Source: Candidatus Dadabacteria bacterium
Lineage (GTDB): Bacteria > Desulfobacterota_D > UBA1144 > Nemesobacterales > JAJCZQ01
DNA: 8,996 nucleotides
Direction of reading: 5' to 3'
Assembly: GCA_030624695.1 (NCBI GenBank)
Contig: JAUXJP010000024.1
Span: 1 to 8,996 of the forward strand
Made by a program: the position numbers and the translations under genes
Part shown: in pieces, positions 6,408 through 8,996 of the stretch
Numbering within the stretch: position 1 is the first letter of the stretch
Layout: the number at the start of each line of letters is the position of its first letter
Notes under the pieces: generated by a model
What the model was told of the DNA's origin: nothing
Database searches by the model: none
Seen by the model: only the letters and a program-made list of their open reading frames with translations

Positions 6408-7088
6408 CTATAGCACGAATACCATTTTATGATTGCCTATTTGAATTATATCACCGCTATTTAGAATTTTTTCATGTATTTTTTTGCCATTTACTTTTGT
6501 AGGTTTAAAAAAAGACCCGGTATTAATTATTCTAAAATTTCCATCCGACTGCCTTACTATTGATGCATGAGTATCTTTCACAAACATTTCATTTAAATTA
6601 ACATGTGCTTCAGGATTTCTTCCGATTGTAAAATATTCAACATGGATAGGTACTTCTACCCCCCCTGGCCCTATAAGTTTAGTTTGGTTTGAAGGAATTT
6701 GGGACTCAAGACGTTTCAAAAACTTGTCCTGGGTGTTCTGGTCAACCATCACTGTGTGCCCTTCTGTAAATGCTTCATCCTGGACCTTTGTTGATTGATC
6801 TATGGTAAGGGTGTGTTTACCAATCAGGATGATATCGCCAATATGTACATCAGCCCATTCAACCTTATGTCCATTCACATAAGTGCCGTTTGCACTTCCG
6901 AGGTCTTTTATTATTATTTTTTGACCTTCTCTATGAATTTTTGCGTGAAACCTGGATACAGCTAAGTTGTTGATATATATATCGTTTTCAATATCCCTTC
7001 CGATTGATATTGTCTCAGTATCAAATTTCTTTTTTTCTATCATCCTTGCATCAAGGCTGACTGATATAAATGTCTGATTGAGGTTCAT
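6408..7088 (-). CDS. Tandem FHA-domain protein, second domain degenerate
   Basis: Cytosolic phosphothreonine-reader protein with two FHA domains joined by a linker. FHA1 (about 10-97) has the ligand-binding set: Gly30-Arg31, Ser45-Arg46-x-His48, and Asn67-Gly68 with TYVNG. FHA2 (about 138-226) keeps IGRN (Arg157), His174 and VNGKKI, but aligned positions for the Ser, the following Arg and the Asn are Lys171, Asp172 and about Lys195, so phosphothreonine binding there is probably lost. The linker contains EGHTVMVDQN with Thr112, a plausible phosphosite resembling the tail of the kinase. No membrane segment or other domain is seen. It is the first gene of the operon, so it is probably the main adaptor for the kinase and phosphatase. 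The start at 7088 has no clear Shine-Dalgarno sequence. Homologues occur beside type VI secretion genes, but none are in this window. Confidence 0.93.
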   Translation of the reverse strand: MNLNQTFISVSLDARMIEKKKFDTETISIGRDIENDIYINNLAVSRFHAKIHREGQKIIIKDLGSANGTYVNGHKVEWADVHIGDIILIGKHTLTIDQSTKVQDEAFTEGHTVMVDQNTQDKFLKRLESQIPSNQTKLIGPGGVEVPIHVEYFTIGRNPEAHVNLNEMFVKDTHASIVRQSDGNFRIINTGSFFKPTKVNGKKIHEKILNSGDIIQIGNHKMVFVL

Positions 7089-7120
7089 ATTTTCTTAATT
7101 CCAGTTAAATATTTACTAAT

Positions 7121-7126
7121 ATTATA
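7121..7126 (-). promoter_or_regulatory. Candidate -10 box for the FHA-PP2C-kinase operon
   Basis: On the minus strand this reads TATAAT, 32 bases before the FHA start. No convincing -35 match was found. It lies in the 131-base divergent spacer to the EamA gene, facing a plus-strand TATAAT at 7159-7164. A perfect 8-base palindrome GTTATAAC (7146-7153) sits between the two and could be an operator or a chance match in AT-rich DNA. Confidence 0.35.
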
Positions 7127-7158
7127 AAACTTAAATTTCTTTTTTGTTATAACTTATT

Positions 7159-7164
7159 TATAAT
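7159..7164 (+). promoter_or_regulatory. Candidate -10 box for the EamA gene
   Basis: Perfect TATAAT, 55 bases before the EamA ATG. The -35 position is T-rich (TTTCTT at 17 bases) and only weakly consensus. It is divergent from the FHA operon's candidate promoter. Confidence 0.3.
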
Positions 7165-7219
7165 CATTTATGTATGTTAAGAATATTATGCAATTTACGT
7201 ACCAATTGAAGGTGTTTTA

Positions 7220-7630
7220 ATGGAAAGGTGGTTTATACTCGGATTATTGGCAGTATTCTTATTCGGTTTAGGGAGTTTTCTCGGGAAATTTGCTTCCAAC
7301 TCTGACATTTCACCCAGGGTATATTTTTTTGAAGTAGTTGGAACCATAACAGTATTTACTACATTTTTCCTCTTAAAAAAATCTGAGATTTTAAATGGTT
7401 TTTCAGTTAATTATTATGCAATAGGTATGGGTTTATGCTGGGGGATAGGCACTGTACTCTTTATTTTTGCCCTGGAAAATTCTAAAATTTCGATGATTAC
7501 CACTTTAACGGCTTTGTACCCCGCTATAACAATTATCCTTGCGTATATATTCCTGGCGGAAAGGCTTGATACGAAAGAGATTGTTGGTGTACTGTTGGCT
7601 ATGGTTGCAATCTTTCTGATTGTGAAGTAG
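7220..7630 (+). CDS. Single-domain EamA/DMT-family membrane transporter
   Basis: Small inner-membrane protein of the drug/metabolite transporter superfamily. It contains one EamA repeat rather than the usual two. Hydrophobic segments lie near residues 4-21, 35-52, 65-86, 91-112 and 118-135, giving about five helices in 136 residues. The family-like end LYPAITIILAYIFLAERLDTKE, with the Glu in LAER before the last helix, is typical of EamA. One-repeat members are thought to work as dimers. The substrate cannot be told from sequence. A good Shine-Dalgarno sequence (AAGGTG, 7209-7214) stands 5 bases before the ATG and fixes the start. The gene is divergent from the FHA operon and 93 bases upstream of a PAP2-like gene on the same strand; a functional link between them is not evident. 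Confidence 0.88.
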   Translation: MERWFILGLLAVFLFGLGSFLGKFASNSDISPRVYFFEVVGTITVFTTFFLLKKSEILNGFSVNYYAIGMGLCWGIGTVLFIFALENSKISMITTLTALYPAITIILAYIFLAERLDTKEIVGVLLAMVAIFLIVK

Positions 7631-7713
7631 ATATTAACCATTTATCCTTTTCAGGTTAACAAAGGCTTAATATTTGGTGTTAATATTATTGCAGTATGTA
7701 GATTGTAAAAATC

Positions 7714-7717
7714 AGGA
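7714..7717 (+). promoter_or_regulatory. Ribosome binding site of the PAP2-like gene
   Basis: AGGA, 6 bases before the ATG at 7724, supports that start. Upstream in the same spacer, TTAATATT occurs twice 13 bases apart (7667-7674 and 7680-7687); no meaning could be assigned to that repeat. Confidence 0.5.
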
Positions 7718-7723
7718 TTAATT

Positions 7724-8362
7724 ATGTCTAATAATAAAAATTTTTCGTCAAATGTAAACTATTCAAACGATATCACCCAAACATTCTGGGGACAGGTTGC
7801 GTCTTATATTTCAAATATTTTTTCACCCCCGCTGGTTGTGATTTACGGAATATTAATTTCAACTTATTATATTGATACTTCTTCAAGGTGGGTATGGGCG
7901 ACACTTTTTATTATGCTTTTTGTTCTTCCGCCTACACTATATGTAGTTAGCCTTCTAAAAAAAAGCCAGATAAAAGATTTCCATATGAATGTCCGAAATG
8001 AGCGTGTTAAACCTCTTTTGGTTATGTTAATTAACACACTTGTTGGTGTCGGAATATTTTATGCCTTGGGAACTCCGAAATTTTTTATAGTTTTTACTCT
8101 TTGCTGCCTAATCTCGGTTTTGCTTATGTTCTTTTTTACACTCAGCTGGAAGATCAGCGGGCATGGGCTGGCTGCCGGCGGACTTTGTGTGATTTTGATT
8201 ACCACAATGCATGAAGCAGCGATTCCTTTTACAGTGATTGTTCCAATAATTGCCTGGTCAAGAGTTAAACTTTGCCGCCATACGGTACTTCAGACTGTTG
8301 CCGGAGTAATTCTGGGTTTTTTAACTTTTGGCATCCCTCTTTACCTGACGGGACTTATTTAA
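7724..8362 (+). CDS. PAP2-like integral membrane protein (putative lipid phosphatase)
   Basis: Polytopic membrane protein of 212 aa with about six hydrophobic segments (roughly 33-50, 57-78, 97-115, 120-141, 150-176, 192-211). It matches the PAP2 phosphatase plan in order: a basic motif NVRNERVKP (89-97) standing for KX6RP, KISGH (143-147) for PSGH, and SR-X5-H in WSRVKLCRHTVLQ (Ser179, Arg180, His186). The position of the final Asp of SRX5HX3D is Gln190. I recall the same HTxxQ pattern in a Bacteroidota PAP2-like subfamily, so it is probably a subfamily trait rather than a mutation. Catalytic His147 and His186 are both present. A likely role is dephosphorylation of lipid or polyprenyl phosphates at the membrane, but activity is not assured. 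It ends 13 bases from the convergent glycosyltransferase gene with no clear terminator between them. Confidence 0.75.
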   Translation: MSNNKNFSSNVNYSNDITQTFWGQVASYISNIFSPPLVVIYGILISTYYIDTSSRWVWATLFIMLFVLPPTLYVVSLLKKSQIKDFHMNVRNERVKPLLVMLINTLVGVGIFYALGTPKFFIVFTLCCLISVLLMFFFTLSWKISGHGLAAGGLCVILITTMHEAAIPFTVIVPIIAWSRVKLCRHTVLQTVAGVILGFLTFGIPLYLTGLI

Positions 8363-8375
8363 AAAAATATTAGTT

Positions 8376-8996
8376 TTACTGGCCGAGGGTCACTGATTCC
8401 TGGTTATCAAGCTGGCGGCTGCCTATTTCAAAACTGTCTACTAATTCTTTATCTGTGTAATCAGTATCATTGCTTTCAAGTATAAAGTCTATGATATATG
8501 GAACATTGTTTTTAAATTCAGCAGGGTAGATAAAATCTGAATTTAACCATTCTTCTATGTGTTTTTCAAAATCATTATCAATACTATTGAGGGTTTTAAT
8601 TCCAAGCCTGCTGAGAGCCTCGGCATTGCATTCCTGTTCGTACTGTCCCTTCATTGGGATTGTGAGGATTTTCTTGCCAAGATATAGTGCCTCTGAAGGT
8701 GTTTCGAAACCGGAGTTGCAAAGTATGCCCTCACTTGTGGCAAGGCTTTTAACAAAATGTGCGTTGTTTATTGGGTTAATAGTTACATTCTTTTCATTGT
8801 AAGGTTTGCCCTTATAATGCTTGGAGAAGAGCTCCCATTCGGCATCTATCCTGTTGAGCCGTTCGGTAAGGTATTTTTCATCAAACGAAGGAAGGTACAC
8901 TGTATAATGGCCCATGTTTTTAACATCGGCATGTCTTACCTCTTCCCTTATAATAGGTGTTTCAATAAAACTGTCATATTTTTTGTAGTGAAGTCC
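8376..8996 (-). CDS. MJ1255/VC2487-type glycosyltransferase, C-terminal part (5' end outside window)
   Basis: The minus-strand frame stays open to the last base of the window (206 codons before the stop), so the ATG at 8915 is internal. The extra residues upstream read DSFIETPIIREEVRHAD, which fits the GT-B linker of this family, before GHYTVYLPSF opens the C-terminal Rossmann domain. The nucleotide-sugar binding region is seen in LCNSGFETPSEALYLGKK and IPMKGQYEQECNAEAL, close to UDP-glucuronosyltransferase/MurG-like GT-B enzymes and to the MJ1255-type family (Glyco_trans_1_3). The N-terminal acceptor domain lies beyond the right edge. The last 40 or so residues are acidic and poorly conserved. 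Donor and acceptor are unknown. It is cytosolic or peripheral; no membrane helix is visible. It converges on the PAP2-like gene. Confidence 0.85.
   Translation of the reverse strand, partial: GLHYKKYDSFIETPIIREEVRHADVKNMGHYTVYLPSFDEKYLTERLNRIDAEWELFSKHYKGKPYNEKNVTINPINNAHFVKSLATSEGILCNSGFETPSEALYLGKKILTIPMKGQYEQECNAEALSRLGIKTLNSIDNDFEKHIEEWLNSDFIYPAEFKNNVPYIIDFILESNDTDYTDKELVDSFEIGSRQLDNQESVTLGQ

Noticed and set aside
3787..7088. Type VI secretion Ppk/PppA/Fha post-translational module
   Set aside because: The kinase lacks a membrane segment and carries a PATAN/DUF4388-like region, and no T6SS gene is in the window; the resemblance is only in the gene trio.
7667..7687. Repeat TTAATATT 13 bases apart as an operator
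   Set aside because: The spacer is AT-rich and such short matches are expected by chance; there is no paired promoter that makes sense of it.

Overview
The window is AT-rich bacterial DNA from a Gram-negative-type organism: it encodes a lipoprotein, a periplasmic copper-delivery pair and a membrane disulfide catalyst. I cannot place it firmly. GroEL with a Gly-Met tail, a cytosolic kinase carrying a PATAN/DUF4388-like module, a Bacteroidota-style PAP2-like protein and an MJ1255-type glycosyltransferase would suit a low-GC Deltaproteobacteria-like or candidate-phylum lineage. That placement is inference.

Layout. Bases 1-1407 hold the 3' part of groEL (+), which begins before the window, followed by a strong intrinsic terminator. 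Bases 1408-1741 contain no gene but are rich in structure: a small hairpin, the terminator, a candidate promoter, and then two hairpins flanking a tandem ATCCTCC repeat that resembles the 3' end of 16S rRNA. Bases 1742-2857 (+) encode a SCO1/SenC copper/thiol protein and a PCuAC copper-chaperone lipoprotein. They converge, with a 14-base overlap, on a minus-strand VKOR-thioredoxin fusion (2844-3692). Together these three suggest copper delivery to a heme-copper oxidase and periplasmic disulfide formation.

Bases 3787-7088 (-) form a compact three-gene operon read FHA, then PP2C phosphatase, then Ser/Thr kinase. This is a complete eukaryotic-like phospho-signalling set: writer, eraser and reader. 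The kinase is soluble and ends in a PATAN/DUF4388-like region. The FHA protein has one intact and one degenerate FHA domain. The FHA linker and the kinase tail carry a similar short Thr-Val motif that may be a phosphosite.

Bases 7220-8362 (+) encode a single-domain EamA transporter and a PAP2-like membrane protein. Bases 8376-8996 (-) hold the C-terminal part of an MJ1255-type glycosyltransferase that runs off the right edge. No tRNA, rRNA, mobile element or CRISPR array was seen. The most unusual items are the structured 1589-1720 region and the possible self-reading phospho-switch in the FHA/PP2C/kinase operon.
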